From: Chrysemys picta bellii
Taxonomy: Eukaryota > Chordata > Testudines > Emydidae
Direction: 5' to 3'
Assembly: GCF_011386835.1 (NCBI RefSeq)
Contig: NC_088791.1
Span: 55,695,498 to 55,759,497, forward strand
Length of the DNA stretch: 64,000 nt
The notes beneath the pieces were generated by a model. That model did no database searches and was not told the DNA's origin. It saw only the letters and a program-made list of their open reading frames with translations. The translations under genes and the position numbers were made by a program. Positions 32,331 through 45,187 of this stretch are shown piece after piece (within the stretch, counting starts at the first letter, position 1; each line of letters opens with the position of its first letter).

Positions 32331-33215
32331 TTTTTCCACTCAAGGTATTGCATGGGCCAGCTTCAATACCTCCCTTCAGAACTTGGGGACGAGGAGTTGC
32401 ATCCTGACCTCCCCAGTCTGAGTGTCCTTCACCACTCAGTATATCTTTTCCCCTTGCAATTCAAAGTGTGGCCATTGTTTTAGTAGCTGAGGTTTCTTTG
32501 CCTCATTGTTGACCCAGTGCACTGCTTGTAGGATCTGCTCAGCATCAAATCATTTCATTGTTGCTCAATGAAGTCAAATTGGCTCAAGAGCAGGTCTATG
32601 TCAGGAGGTGTGGTTTGTGGGTCCTTGGCTCAAGTCTCTGTGGGGCCTGGGTCATCAGCAGGAGTGGGATTATTAACCAGGGATGCATAAGGTTTTTGGC
32701 CTAGGGTGTCATCCATGGGGGATGGGACTATTAACTGTAGACAGACGTTCCTTCCCCCAGATCATCATTCCTGCCCTCAGCCTGACCGTTCCCTGGGGGT
32801 CTACTGTCATTGTGTCCACTTACTCCTCCCTTTTTTCCTGTGGGGACCCCCCTCATCATGCCTCTATCAATTCCTGAAAGAACTTCCACGCCCACCCAAT
32901 TATCACGGGGCAGGCTAGGTTCCTGGCCACCTATATGCAAGCCATGTCAGTGTGGTTCTGTATTGTTAACTGCACCCATCTCATGGAGTAGGGGTGCATA
33001 TCCCTGTGGATGCATTGTAAAAATATGATACCCAAAGGCTCTCCCTTTGCCCTTGCCAGGTATTCTCTGACCATCATGACTATATACTGAATCTATTAAG
33101 CTTTGAACTCTGATTCCATTAACCTGTACTGTTATCTAGACACACCTGTAATTGTATTCCATGTATGGACAGTCCCATCAGAAGTGGCCCGGTTGTCGGC
33201 ACACAAACAGTTCCC
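32331..33215 (-). pseudogene. Gypsy B gag knuckle, protease remnant and linker
   Basis: Near 33215-33170 one minus frame gives FVCRQPGHF, a stop, then WDCP, a CCHC zinc-knuckle pattern. VNGIRVQ with an LIDS-like residue pattern follows near 33110-33060, where retropepsin should be. The rest is an unconserved linker. The evidence for protease is weak. Confidence 0.5.
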
Positions 33216-33439
33216 TGCCTCAGCTGTTTGTGCCCTCTCATTCAATGATATTCCCATGGAGAAGCTTCTCACTGGGCTGGAACCTCCCTCTTGTCCCATC
33301 TCTCCACAGAAGCGCACTCCCAAGGGTGGTCAGTGGTGTTGTGCATTTGTGCTCCAACCTTGCATGTCATAACCATGTCGGATTTAAAACTTTTAAGGGA
33401 ATGAGAGGAGTTCTGAAACTCATCTTTCACTTTGCATTG

Positions 33440-34095
33440 TGCCTGTAAACTCAATGATATTTGTCTGTTTTATCTGTAGCTGCTGCCATGGCAGTCTTGA
33501 GGGGTCCCCACACCTGTGGAATGTCTGACCCTGATGAGAAGGAGAAAGAAGCAGATTAGGGAGAACATGTTCAATGAGATCCTGCAAGTGAGTGCTGCCC
33601 TGGACCTAGAACAGAGTGCCCGGAGGGTGAATAGAGCACACAGCCTGGAGAAGAAAAGAGCAGACAAGAGAAAGACCCAGGAGTCAGTGAGGAAGATGCA
33701 CCAGGACATAATGGGGTTTCTCAGGCAGCAAACACAAATACTGTAGAGTCTTTTTGACATACAGGTCCAACAGTCATGTGCTCGCCTCTGTTGGCAGTCA
33801 ATGGAGAAAGCCATTTCAGCAACTCCCTACACTTCCCAACATTCCATGTGGCATCATGGGCTGTATCCCTACCTACCCCTACCACTCCATACCAGGGGAC
33901 AGTAAGGAAAACCACAGCTTTAAACACACTGACCTGTGGAGAGCCACAGTTGGTGCATGTTTAGCTGAAATGGACACAAATTTGACCTGTGTGCATTATC
34001 TTGGAAATGTCAAGATAACAGGGGAGTATGGAGGACTTATGTATCAGGAGGGGAGAAAGATCTTTGAACTGCACTCTTTTTAATTAATGTAATAG
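33440..34095 (+). mobile_element. Harbinger relic (Myb-like protein last exon)
   Basis: After an acceptor-like tttatctgtag (33469-33479) an open frame from 33516 encodes MRRRKKQIRENMFNEILQVS, SLEKKRADKRKTQESVRKMH and GFLRQQTQIL. This matches in layout the C-terminal exon of the Harbinger 1 Myb-like protein (RRRKKKTRDEMFSEIMESS ... LLREQTDML). A stop then breaks the tail. No transposase or terminal repeats were found, and the ends are uncertain. Confidence 0.7.
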
Positions 34096-36045
34096 TTAAG
34101 TAATTAACTAATTAAGCAACCTTTTTACAGGAAAAACTTATGGAAGTGATAACTTCTTTAGAAGAATGCACTCTGAGGACTACAAGAAACAAGCACCTAT
34201 GTGTATAGTACCACAAGATCTCATGCCAATTATTTATTGTATCAGATCTTCCCCTCCCAGAACAAAACCCATGGGAGGGAGCTCTGGAGGAGGAAGTCTT
34301 CATGAGAATCTCTTTACAGAGCTCCTGTCCCCATATCATCCCGGAGGGGGGAGAAGGAAACAGGTTTAATTCAGGTGAGGCACCCAGGAGTGATGTTAAT
34401 AGATCACTCTTTATTTCTTGGTCCCAGTCACCTGATCTGAGTCGGGACTTTGAAAGTTTTCCCCATCCCCCCACATAGCAGGTGTCAATAATCACTGATT
34501 CCAGTGGATATTGTTATGCTTTCCCTTTTCTTTAATTAAATCAAAATAAAATATAATATCAAGCAAACACAGCCACACACTAATACAGCCAATAAATAAC
34601 ACACACAATGGAGAAGTCTATGATGATGGTCAGGATAGACAATTAGAAGCTCTTTAATAAATGAGAGGATGATTCTTACTGGATGCCCCACCACTACTAT
34701 TGTTTGTTCTATAATCTGATAATAAACTCACCTTTTTTTCTTCCTTACATCCTTTCCCATTGGTTTTACTTTTATTGTTGGTAAGTGTAATATTTCAATT
34801 TACTATTTTATAGAACCTGTTTATTATGGTTCTTTTTCAAAATAAATGAAAGAAAGAGCAAGGAGGATTTTTAATTAATGTGGAGTGCACCCTCAGGCTC
34901 TGCCCTTAGGTACAGTACACTGTATACAGTGAGACCATGGCAATGACAGGTGGTCTGGAGTTGTGAGGAGAAACCTCTCAAGGGGACCTGTAAGTCATAT
35001 TAGATCAGGCTTGATTCACTCTGTTAGATGATTGTTCAAAGAGAAGCAGTTAATAAAGTCTAGATGACCCATTAGAATTGAATTTTTAAGGCCATTTTCA
35101 TGTTGCAAGAAGTGTCCAGAAACTAGTAAATTATAATAATACTGACCTCTACTGATTTTCACTCTTGGAACTCTTAAGTTGAACACTGCGGGCTGGCTCC
35201 TTCAGTGGGATGCAGCGGCTTTGCACTATCTTGCTGGTGTTGTTTGGCTGCAAAACCTGTTCAAATGGCTCTTGGAGGATGCAAATTTAACCCTGCAATG
35301 GCATACAGCTGACAGGGGCTCTTATGTAACATAGCTTCCTTGTTGCTGGTGAGCAGGAAAAGGGGATGTGGTTACTCAAAAGGAGGAGTGATGAAGATAT
35401 ACCTACACAACATCAATCTTGAATTAGAATTTTAACCTTTTGCAAACACTACAGGTTGGTGTAAGTTAGAACTACCATAAGAATGCTCTAATGCAGTGGG
35501 GGAGGGGGATATAAGTGTGGAAGGGGGTCAATTTATGAATTTTCCAGGGTGCTGAAATCTGACAACTTAGGTTTGCAAATATATAATAGAATCCAGTAGG
35601 ATAACCCCATTTTATTGAGCCCAAGAGGTGTTAGCTTACTAGTTTTAACTCTGGTTTCTTTTCAGGTCAACTTTTAACTTGAATAGTATTTTTCAAATCA
35701 GAACTCCTGCTTATTCTTAACCAACAAACAATTTATTAATTCACCCAGAACCACATTAGTATACAATCAACAGTTCACGACTCAAATGTAGACACAGCCA
35801 ATTGTGTGTACTACAACACAATACGGTCTTGCAAGAAATTATCATAGACTAGAGCTGAGGCTCAGCAGTTGTATTTAGGAATAATGCAAATTACCAAGAT
35901 TTCTTATTACATTTACTTATGATCATAAATTCTCAATTCCTAACACATTTCCAAGGATGCACTCATCTTGAAGGCATCTTTTAAGAATGTGGTATTCCTT
36001 TTTGACCTGATTGGTGCAAAAGAGAACAGTTTAGAATATCAAAAG
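34096..36045. other. Anonymous DNA
   Basis: No gene was recognised. The ORFs are short and featureless. Confidence 0.4.
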
Positions 36046-36092
36046 TAGGGCTATTGATTAATCACAGTTAACTCACTTGATTAACTCTTAAT
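36046..36092. repeat. Fragment of a hAT terminus
   Basis: tagggctattgattaatcac followed by agttaactcacttgattaac matches the end of the head-to-head hAT element at 3945-3900. Only this end is present. Confidence 0.6.
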
Positions 36093-36145
36093 ATCCAAAG
36101 TTACACATTGGTTTATATCTTCTAACTTTTCTTCTTCCTTGTACA

Positions 36146-36413
36146 AGACAAGCAATGGTCTCAAGTTGCAGTGGGGGAGGTTTAGGTTGGATATTAGGAA
36201 ACACTATTTCACTAGGAGGGTGGTGAAGCACTGGAATGGGTTACCTAAGGAGGTGGTGGAATCTCCATCCTTAGAGGTTTTTAAGGCCTGGTTTGACAAA
36301 GCCCTGGCTGGGATGATTTGGTTGGTGTTAGTCCTGCTTTGAGCAGGGGGTTGGACTAGATGACCTCCTGAGGTCTCTTCCAACCCTAATCTTCTATGAT
36401 TCTATGAATTCCT
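36146..36413 (+). mobile_element. CR1 LINE 3' end
   Basis: It encodes [20 protein letters not shown] and [18 protein letters not shown], then has the tail ggggttggactagatgacct and an ending with attctatgattctatgaat repeats, the diagnostic CR1 3' terminus. Confidence 0.92.
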
Positions 36414-37029
36414 ATTACTTCTAGAATGCAACAACTTTTATTTAAAATGAAAACCAACAAAATCCACATAATCATCTACATTTGGATGACATACTCCATA
36501 CCTTTTTAATTGTGCATAAGCAGTTCACTTTATTTTGGACTTAAAACAGATCAAATGACATTTTCACATATAGAAGGATGTAGATCTGACCCACAAGGCA
36601 AACAAATGTGCAGATTCCGATTTGGGGTGAAAGAGATTATTCATGGTATATTTGATTTATAAGGCACACAATGTATAGTTTATACTTTGGGGTGAAAACA
36701 CTGATAGGAAAGAAGGGTGTGACCCTTGGTTAGTGACTTGCAGTTCTTTTCAACTAGATTAGGATGGAGAAAGAGGTTTTATACATATACAGATTATGAG
36801 AGTTTCTTGCCTAGGTGATTAACAATTTAGCCATTTTAGTTTCTATAGGTTCTGTTCTTGGGGAGAGGAACTTCCGACCTTGGCTGATTGGTGGGTATTT
36901 AAATAAAGTGTCTCACGTGATGTGAACCATTTTCTTATTTTATTTATTCTGAGGTGGATCCTATTTTTGGGATAAACAGAGATGTATAACATTACTAATT
37001 CCTTTTGGCCCTCCTAAAATTAGAAGTTA

Positions 37030-38225
37030 TTAGGAGGACAAAGTGCATGGGGTAATATCTTTTATTGGACCAACTTCTGTTGGTGAAAGAGACAAGCTTT
37101 TGAATTTAAATAGAGTTCTCATTCAGGCCTAGGAAAGGTATAAGAGCAGTGGTGGGCAACCTGCAGGCCACGGACCGCACACGGCCCATCAGGGCAATCC
37201 CCTGGCAGCCGCAAGACAGTTTGTTTACATTGACCATCGCAGGCACGGCCGCCCAAAGCTCCCAGTGTCCGCGTTCCTGGCCAATGGGAGCTGCAAGAAG
37301 CGGCGCGGGCCACAGTGACATGCTGGTTGCTGCTTCCTGCAGCTCCGATTGGCCATTGGGAGCTGTGGGCGGTTGTGCTTGCGTACCGTCAATGTAAACA
37401 AACTGTCTTGCGGCCGCCAGCGGATTGCCCTGATGGACCACGTGTGGGCCACAGGTTGCCCACCACTGTATTAGAGTGTCACAGCTAAATAAAAGGTGGA
37501 ACAGATTGTTTAGCATAAGGAGTTAACATGTTGTAAGAGACCATTCAAGGTGAAGTGGGCAGTTAACACCACTGCAATCATAGGACGAAGGAGGATTAGT
37601 GGGTTATAGATTGTTGTAATGAGAGATAAATTCAGTGTCTTTATTCAGTGCATGATTTTTAGTGTCTAACAAAGTTATTAATTTTAGCTTCCAGATTATT
37701 TTTTTGAAAAAGTGTTGTGCAAGTTTCCTTTTGGTCATATATAGAGTGACCATTTTGTGAAAAGCCCACAGGTGATAGCGTGTTTTTGTCTTTTATCATT
37801 TTTCTATGTGAGTTTGTTACAGTGTGTGATTGTCTCATTTCACCCACATAGTTGTTATTGGGGCATTTAATGCACCAGATGAGGTACAGCACAGGTAAGT
37901 GATAGGTAAGTGTAGGACCCAGTAATCTTGAGAGGTGAGTTGTGGAGGTACTGATATTGTAACAGCAGATATATATCTGCAAGTTTTCATCTGTTGTTCC
38001 GGCAGGGTGTGGTGCCGCTTTGAGTTGATGGATCCTGGTCTGTGTGGACCTTGTTTCTGATGATGAGCTTGGAGAGATTGAGGGTTGTTTGAAGGCCAGA
38101 AAAGGGGGTTCAGGAAAGATATCTTTCAGGATCAGTTTCCCATCTAGTAGTTGTAGTTTTTTAATGATACGTCATATGGGTTCCAGTGTGGGGTGCAGAG
38201 TTCTTTTAAAATATATTCAGCTATT
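37030..38225 (-). mobile_element. Penelope-like element, GIY-YIG part
   Basis: A minus ORF (37982-37659) encodes VLYLIWCIKCPNNNYVGEM followed by NSHRKMIKDKNTLSPVG, the GIY-YIG nuclease pattern used by Penelope-like elements at their C-terminus. Sequence down to 37030 continues the 3' part and ends in a terminus (tctttcaccaacagaagttgg on minus) shared with 11056-11260. A hAT MITE splits it at 37147-37468. The reverse transcriptase is missing. Confidence 0.75.
37147..37468. mobile_element. hAT foldback MITE, 322 bp
   Basis: The two halves are near-complete inverted repeats of about 150 bp, starting cagtggtgggcaacctg at both ends. Flanks tataagag (37139-37146) and tattagag (37469-37476) form an 8-bp duplication with one mismatch. 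Overlapping ORFs on both strands are products of the palindrome. Confidence 0.92.
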
Positions 38226-41200
38226 ATAATACCCTAGTAAGAAGATTGCAAATAAATGCAGTGGTTATTTCTCTAGTGTAATACATTTAAAAAAACCCCA
38301 TCATATAATTGGCTTTATTTGTTGACAAAAGCTATATCTCAGATCAGCAGACAGCAGCCCTTTAGCCAAGCCTGTGACATCGATGTATAGTAAATGCGCA
38401 AGATTCTCAACTGGTGTGAAACCAGCATACCTTCATTAAAGTCAATTGTCCTACACAGATTAAAACTATCTGAGAATCTGGCCCTATGAGACTGGGAGTA
38501 GAAGATCACAAATTATGTAGTGGATGTATTAAAAATGCACCTTTCAGTGGCAGAAAATGATTGATAGACTTTGTATTCAGGAGGTCAAATATAAGAGAGA
38601 ATATAGAGTTTAGAAGTTTAAAATGGGTGCATATTCAAACAGCTATTTTCTGTCTGGATTTAAGTCTTAATAATTTGCCTGGGATGCTAGCCAGAACAGC
38701 TTTGCAATAGCACCCAACAGATAGAATTAAAGCATGAATCATTATCTCTCTGGTCTGCCAAACTAGGGTTTATTCAAGTGGAATTTGTAAGATAGAACAC
38801 AGTTCATAATTTGATGGTATGCCTGTGTCTGAAAGCTAACAATCCCTTAATTTCAAATGGTGTTATGGGCAAGTCATAAATTCAGGGTGAGGTACACACT
38901 AGGGTTTCAAAGATGAGATTTGATTGAAGGGATTCAAAATCATAATAGCTTCTGTTGTTTAAGTTGATGTACTGGCTGAACATTTGCCAAGATAAAATAT
39001 TATTCTGACAGATTTTAATGCCGAAGTGTATAAAAAAGGATATCATATCATTTTCTTGCAAGGCAGGGTAAATATGCAATGCCAGAAGTCCAAGCAGAGA
39101 GGCCATATCTAAAATTGCAGCCATAATAAAGGATTCAAACAGCATTTGGAATTCTTGCGGTTTGAAGCCTGTTTTGCAGATATGATGAAAACAACTGAAA
39201 CACTAGTCCTGAAAGCCCATTACAGGGTTGTAAGGTATTATTTTCATTACTACTGGGATTATTGATAGACTAATCTTCAAAAGCAAGTCTACTTAATCTA
39301 TAATCTTTGAAGCTATAGAATCCTTTGTATACCACAGTAACTATCATTCTTCCAGTGTTAATTTTAGACACAGTAGCAATCAAAGGATGAAAAAGCTTCA
39401 AAGAGTAACAAGACATAATTTGAAGTACAATTTACCATGCTGCTAAGGGACCAACCAATGGGAATTTTTATTTGACTGGACTAGGACAAGCCATGGACAA
39501 ATAGCAGTCTTCAATCATCAGATTACGTTCATATGCATGGCTAATTCCAGGTCTGAATATATAGTTCTGTAAACTAAACAGCCTGTAATTGACAGTAAAT
39601 TGCCTGCTTACATCAACACTAAGGAAAAAGGATAATGTTCCTCAAACAGAATAGAATTTTTCTCTCTATGACTAGCCTTGTAACAGATTTATATCACTTT
39701 AGGAGAGGTGAAAATATTTTGTTGTCCATTGATAAAAGTATAGAAGATTTCAGAAACAAACCAGACAATGCTCTGTATAAATCAATACAGTTCTAAACTG
39801 AGATGTCAGGATTAAAATACATCAGACTTAAATGTTTGAATATCTGTTCCCTTTTTGGTCTCTTGAATACTGTATTGTCCATCTAACATTGGACATTCAG
39901 TTAATCAGTGGCAGATTTGATCCACTATGTGAAAAAAGAGATATGTGGTTTTTAAGACAACTATCAATGCTAACTGAGATAGGATGCAAGTCATGTCCTT
40001 TCAAAAGATTCTGGGACTTTGAGACTGGGTATCTATGTCTGAGGTGAAGATTATCAAACTTTGGTGCCAAAAGTAAGGTGTCTAAATCCATATGTAGGCA
40101 CATACATAACTGTCCTGATTTTCAAATAACTTTGCACCTTTATATCATGCCCATATATATAGTATATATATATATTCCCAGACCAAAAAAAAATGTATGT
40201 TAAGGTAGAGTTATGGTTGAGAGTAGGTTTCTGTAATTTAAGAGTAAAAAACATTAGAATGATGTAATTATCCACAAAACAAGCATTATAAACCCAAGAA
40301 ATTCAGAGTTAAGGTTAAACTTAAAAGAAATACAAACATGTTAAAGTTTGGAAATGCACAGTTAAGGCACTTAGACAACCTTAACACGCTAGTAATGCTA
40401 TGAGGAAAACAAACAAACAAAAGAGAGAAAACTATCCATAAAAACCAATTTAATGTAATCTGGGACCACAAACTCTTAAATGCATTAAACAGAATTGTAT
40501 ATTTATTGCATGGTGTCATTACTGAGCACAATTAAGATCGTTTGAGCACCTCAATTGTACATTTCAGTACTTTAGCATGTTTAGGTTTAATTTAATTTTA
40601 ACTTTAACTCTGAATGTTTGGGGGTTGTAATGCTTGTTTGGGGGATAATTATATCATTCATACTTAATTTAATTACTGAAATGTACTCTCAATCTTAATT
40701 CCAATTTAAAGCAGACTTTTGTCTGAGAATTTCTTTCATTTTAAAAAAAGTATTTTAAATGTTATATGTGAACATTGCACAAGAAACCCAAACAGAATGC
40801 TATCATGATATTGCTCATGAGTTGAAGATATGTAGTATCATCCTTAGATGATATTTTTTTACATTTTAACTTTTCAAGATACATTCACCAGTACGCTCTG
40901 GCTGCTTTGTGCCACTCCAGAACAGTGGAAAGCAGCCAGAGTGCACTGGCCAGTGAGGTCAGGTTTACAGCCACTTTGCATCACTGGAGAAGCACAGAGC
41001 AGCCATAGAGAACTCATGAATCTGGCCCTTAATTTAGTTGCATGCAGTCCTGGAATTTTTTGGGAGCAGACACATATGGGACCAATCCAGTGACAACTGT
41101 GGGCCAAGTAATCTGTCAATGAGAATTATTAACATATGTACAGTCCCCTCATGTCACTGATTCATTTTTTCCAATAAAACTAAAGCATGCAAATTAACTG

Positions 41201-42333
41201 GAGAGGAAGCGTGACAGTTAGTTAAGTTACATCTGGTGTCACAATGGCACTTAAGAATTACCTGAACTATTGACCTGGCTTTGTTTATTACCTATAAATC
41301 ATAACAATTTTACAAAATAATCATGAATAAGCTAACTCAATTACTACCTAATTTCTTCATATGTAGTCTACACACAAGATTTCAAGAGTTTTAACTCTAT
41401 GGAAAGTTTGAAAGGTCAGTGTTTTTCCATTATTGAGATCATTCAGAACAAAAAAGGTCTGAGAAGTGATAAATTTCTAGTTGGACCCATTTAAAATTTA
41501 AATGTAACTTATAAACTAATTAAAAGATTTAATTGTAAATTGTCACAAATAAATTCTGTACTCAGAGAGTATGTGCTGTATTCTTCATCCATAAGAAAGA
41601 GCTTGAATTCTTGCTTTAAGTGTAAAATTCAGATCAGTCTGTGACTGACACCTCTATAATGTCCTACGACTGACTCGGCTACAACTACACTGCATACATC
41701 TATAATGATACACACAGCACATACAGCTGAGTATTATAAGCACTTGTTCCTTATGGTAGACCCAGTCTGTAAATATGACGCAATAACCACATGAAATGAC
41801 AGCATTATCTATATTCCCAGGTTTAGAACAGGTTGGAGAACTAAGCATGGTCAAGACGATCTCTCACAGCACACAGCCATTTCAATTCAATAGCCTCAAT
41901 GAGGATCTTGGAAGAACTATTACTGGTCAATCCAATCAGTGTCTTGGATGTGCTGATAAATGGCCCAAACATACAAAACCCCCAAATTCAGAAGTAACCT
42001 TGAAATTTCTGTTTCCACTGTTATCAGAGATTGGCAAGGCTGCAAATCTAATGTTTCTTATATAAAGAGAAAAGGAACAGCAGGGACACCTTATGGTAAC
42101 ATGAACATGCTTCAACTGTACCAATAAGTGGGAAAGCCAGGGAGTTAAAAGAAGGAAACTATCAGTTCCATAGGCTAGGCTGATTGACAATTCTCCCTTA
42201 TTGTTTGCTGTTTTATTTAATTTTCAATTGGCAAGGAAGGGAGGTCATGTTCTGATGTCAGAAACCTTCCAAAAGTCAAGAGCCGCTGTATATAAAGTAA
42301 CTTCGCATAGTCTGTCTTGGGAAATCTACAAAG
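38226..42333. other. Long anonymous stretch
   Basis: AT-rich with no exon recognised. It contains a 13-bp perfect hairpin at 40896-40941, a (TA)n run near 40154-40175 and an aacactaac/aagtcaattg patch at 38405-38465 resembling a common short amniote palindrome. Confidence 0.4.
40896..40941. repeat. Perfect 13-bp hairpin
   Basis: ctctggctgcttt at 40896-40908 pairs with aaagcagccagag at 40929-40941. The loop has a second ccact/agtgg stem. The following 100 bp repeat part of this wording (agaagcacagagcagcc), so it may be part of an old MITE. Confidence 0.6.
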
Positions 42334-42335
42334 TA

Positions 42336-42523
42336 CACCTCTACCCTGATATAACGCTGTCCTCGGGAGCCAAAAAATCTTACTGCGTTATAGGTGAAAC
42401 CGCATTATATCGAACTTGCTTTAATCTGCTGGAGCGTGCAGCCCCGCACCCCCGGAGCGCTGCTTTACCGTGTTATATCCGAATTCGTGTTATATCGGGT
42501 TGTGTTATATCGGGATAGAGGTG
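42336..42523. mobile_element. 188-bp TA-flanked MITE
   Basis: Ends cacctctaccctgatataac and (complement of right end) cacctctatcccgatataac are inverted repeats. TA flanks both sides (42334-42335, 42524-42525). Further internal gatataac copies occur. This is a Tc1/mariner-type element without coding capacity. Confidence 0.92.
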
Positions 42524-42525
42524 TA

Positions 42526-44610
42526 CCAAAGAACATAGTGCTACTTGCTATCAGCAAATACATTTAAGTAGCAATGAAACAATATAGGCAAGGCAACGAT
42601 TCACACATATCTGTATTTGTCCCTACAAATCTATTGTTTGTTTTGAAATAAGCGTTGCAAATTAAATCAACCACTTTGTGCAGGCAAATGTGAGTGCTCC
42701 CAAGTTTTTGTGTATGAACTTTGACCTCTTCCCTCTGAAATACTGGGCTTGATTCTGATCTCACAATGATATAAATCAATTAACTCCAATGAAGGCAGTT
42801 TAGTTACTCTATTGCGAAATGCGTGCAAATGATTTGATAAGATGACCATGGGCCTTTATGTTTCTCGGAGAAAATAGCAACAGAAATCTCAGTGCCATGG
42901 TGAGTACATCCTATAAGTCCTTTTACGGAGATAGAAAAAAACAGTTGTAAAAGAGATCAGATTGTAAAGTTACTTGAAGGCCACGGCTCCCAGCTGTGCT
43001 AGTGTCACTCTGCGGGGGAAGTAAGAGTAGCCAGACACGGGAAGATCACCCCAACATGAGGAAATTCTCTGGTAACTCTTGCGCTCAGACCCCCACCCCC
43101 AAAGACTGGAACAGGGAGTGCTGCCAGGAGGAAATAAGCGTGGCTGGGTTTTCATGTACACCAGTGATTCCCAGATGCCTTAGACCCTTGTGACCCTTGG
43201 CATATGGGGTAAATTAGAGCAGTGTTCATAGCCTTCAATCCAAAGGAGCTTCAGCAGCTTACACTAGAAGTGAATATGCCCCCAGACCTAATTCCTTCCT
43301 CATTTCAACCTGCTTCCAGACTGTGTTCACAATACTGTAGTCTAACTTCTATTTTGAGTACAATTTTTGGCCACATTCTGCAGGCAGTTTCATCACTATA
43401 AATCCAGAGTAACTGTATTGAGGTCAATGGAGTTACTCTGGATTTGCAGAGGTTAAAGTGAATGCCGACTTTAGTACTTAAGTTTTGTTGTTGTTGGTTT
43501 GATGGTTCACCCGCCCCCTTTCCTTGCTTGGGTAATAAAGGGGACAGATGGAATCCCAGCTTTTCTGAGAGCTACTGCAGAGAAGGAGCCTTCTGTGGGA
43601 GTGCAAAAATAAGTTAGAGGACAATTTGTAATTATTGCTGCATTGTAGAATCTAGAGTAATTTTGTCAATTGGTAGAGGCTGAAGAGGCTGGAAAGGATG
43701 CTGTGCTAATACCTGAAGGTCACTTGAAAGCAAGTGAAATGTCAACTTGATTAGTTTCCACAAAAACTCACAGGTGTATGAATAATAGAAAAATTGTTAT
43801 TTTTGTCAGTAGTGTTAAACTAGGTATGGATTAAGTTGCATTAAAAATAAATATATTTGCAACTTTCCTGGTTAGAAACCTGTGTTAATGGATGGAAATA
43901 CAACATTAAGAATTATTTATTACCTTAGGAAGCATTCTGATGCAATTTTAGCATTTTGTGGTCTTTCCTAATGGGTTAGTGTTAACTGTAGAGCCTATTT
44001 GGGGTTGCAAAAAATAGCCACAGTATTAATAAGTGCCAGCTGTGAAGATAAACCACTGACAGCTTCTTAAAAATACCACTGCTCTTTCACACTGATTTTA
44101 TGTAAAGCTAACGAGAAAAACAACAGTACTTCAGTCTGCTCTTCTGAAATACATAACTGATGAAGTAGGAGGTTTAGTAGTATAAAGTATTTTCCACCTT
44201 AGACATTCTATGACAGCAGTAATAATCAGTCTTTTTTGTTACATTTGTGGGGGAAGTGATAAATTGTACAGTCTCTTATGTGGATTTCTGTAACTTCCTT
44301 TTAGAAATTTTATTTCTTGTGTTTTATTTCCATGTACTTTCACTCAGGCAAATTTTTTGGGATGGGGATGTTTCAGAAGAGCTAAAAGAGACTAAGAAAG
44401 AGCTGATAGCTCCATTATCTACATAACAAATCTATTATATAAAAATATAACTCGAACATCCTGAGGGAAGTTGGATGTGAAGCCCTGCTAGGCTACCAGG
44501 AGTTGAAAGTTGAGTTGTATATCATTTTAAAAGTAATTTCCCCTAGATTGTCAAAAAAGTCATGAGTCTAACCTATGACCAAGAACTATTACAAATCTTC
44601 ATACAGGTAA
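42526..44610. other. Anonymous DNA
   Basis: No gene was recognised. An inverted pair, aaatccagagtaact and agttactctggattt, lies at about 43400-43446. Confidence 0.4.
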
Positions 44611-44618
44611 TATACAAG

Positions 44619-45005
44619 CAGTGGTGGATTAGTCACTTGGCCAATGGGGCCCATGCCCAAGGGCCCCGGCCAATTGGGAGGCCCATGGCAAAATGGCCTC
44701 CCCCGCCCCCTGACCCATTCTGCCCACCCAGTGCTCCTGCCAGGAAGCAGGGTTGGGGCTTGCCCCACTCCACCTGCACACCCGGAGCTCCTGCCAGGGA
44801 GAGGGGTCGGGGTGTGGCAGCTTGCCCCGCTCCCCAGCCAGAATACCAGGTGGGCGGAGTGGGCAAGCCCCCGGACCCCGACCCCATTTCCCCAGCAGGA
44901 GTGCCACAGAGAGAGGGGTTTGGGGGGGTACTGCAGGCAGAAGGGGTGGGGAGGGATCCCTACTTGCTCTGGCCCAGGGCCTCACAAAACCATAATCCGC
45001 CTCTG
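44619..45005. mobile_element. hAT MITE, 387 bp, GC-rich
   Basis: Ends are cagtggtggattagtcac and (complement of right end) cagaggcggattatgg. Flanks tatacaag (44611-44618) and tatacagg (45006-45013) form an 8-bp duplication with one mismatch. The interior is GC-rich, which creates long spurious ORFs on both strands. Confidence 0.88.
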
Positions 45006-45113
45006 TATACAGGCAAACATGATTTTTGTAGATTATTTTTTCCACTCCACACATATAAATGGTGCTGTATAGACATGTTATATGATCCCTGCCACAGGAA
45101 GATTATATTCTAA

Positions 45114-45187
45114 GGCCCTAATCTTGCAAGGAGCTCTGTATGGGTACAGAGGTCTCCTTGCTTGAACCTCCTTGCAAGATAGGGGCC
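45114..45187. repeat. Short palindromic repeat
   Basis: ggccctaatcttgcaagga at the left pairs with tccttgcaagataggggcc at the right, with a loop of about 36 bp. It resembles short palindromic dispersed repeats of amniote genomes. Confidence 0.65.

Larger units (their letters stand above)
26715..33480 (-). mobile_element. Gypsy element B (Gmr1-like, integrase before RT)
   Basis: Order on minus: gag zinc knuckle (about 33215-33170), protease remnant (about 33110-33050), linker, integrase (about 32330-31400), reverse transcriptase (31181-30300), RNase H (27868-27480), purine tract, 3' LTR. Integrase upstream of RT is the unusual pol order known from Gmr1-like Gypsy elements. Insertions interrupt it: SINE/CR1 tail (31684-31767), hAT MITE (30091-30278), CR1 (27869-30033). 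The coding region is full of stops and shifts. Its gag side is cut by a Harbinger relic. Confidence 0.8.

Noticed and set aside
43160..43210. hAT-like start caccagtgattcccagatgc
   Set aside because: No matching right end or 8-bp duplication could be found nearby.
44562..45113. 183-codon plus ORF and overlapping 141-codon minus ORF
   Set aside because: They lie in the GC-rich interior of the hAT MITE at 44619-45005 and have no recognisable domain.
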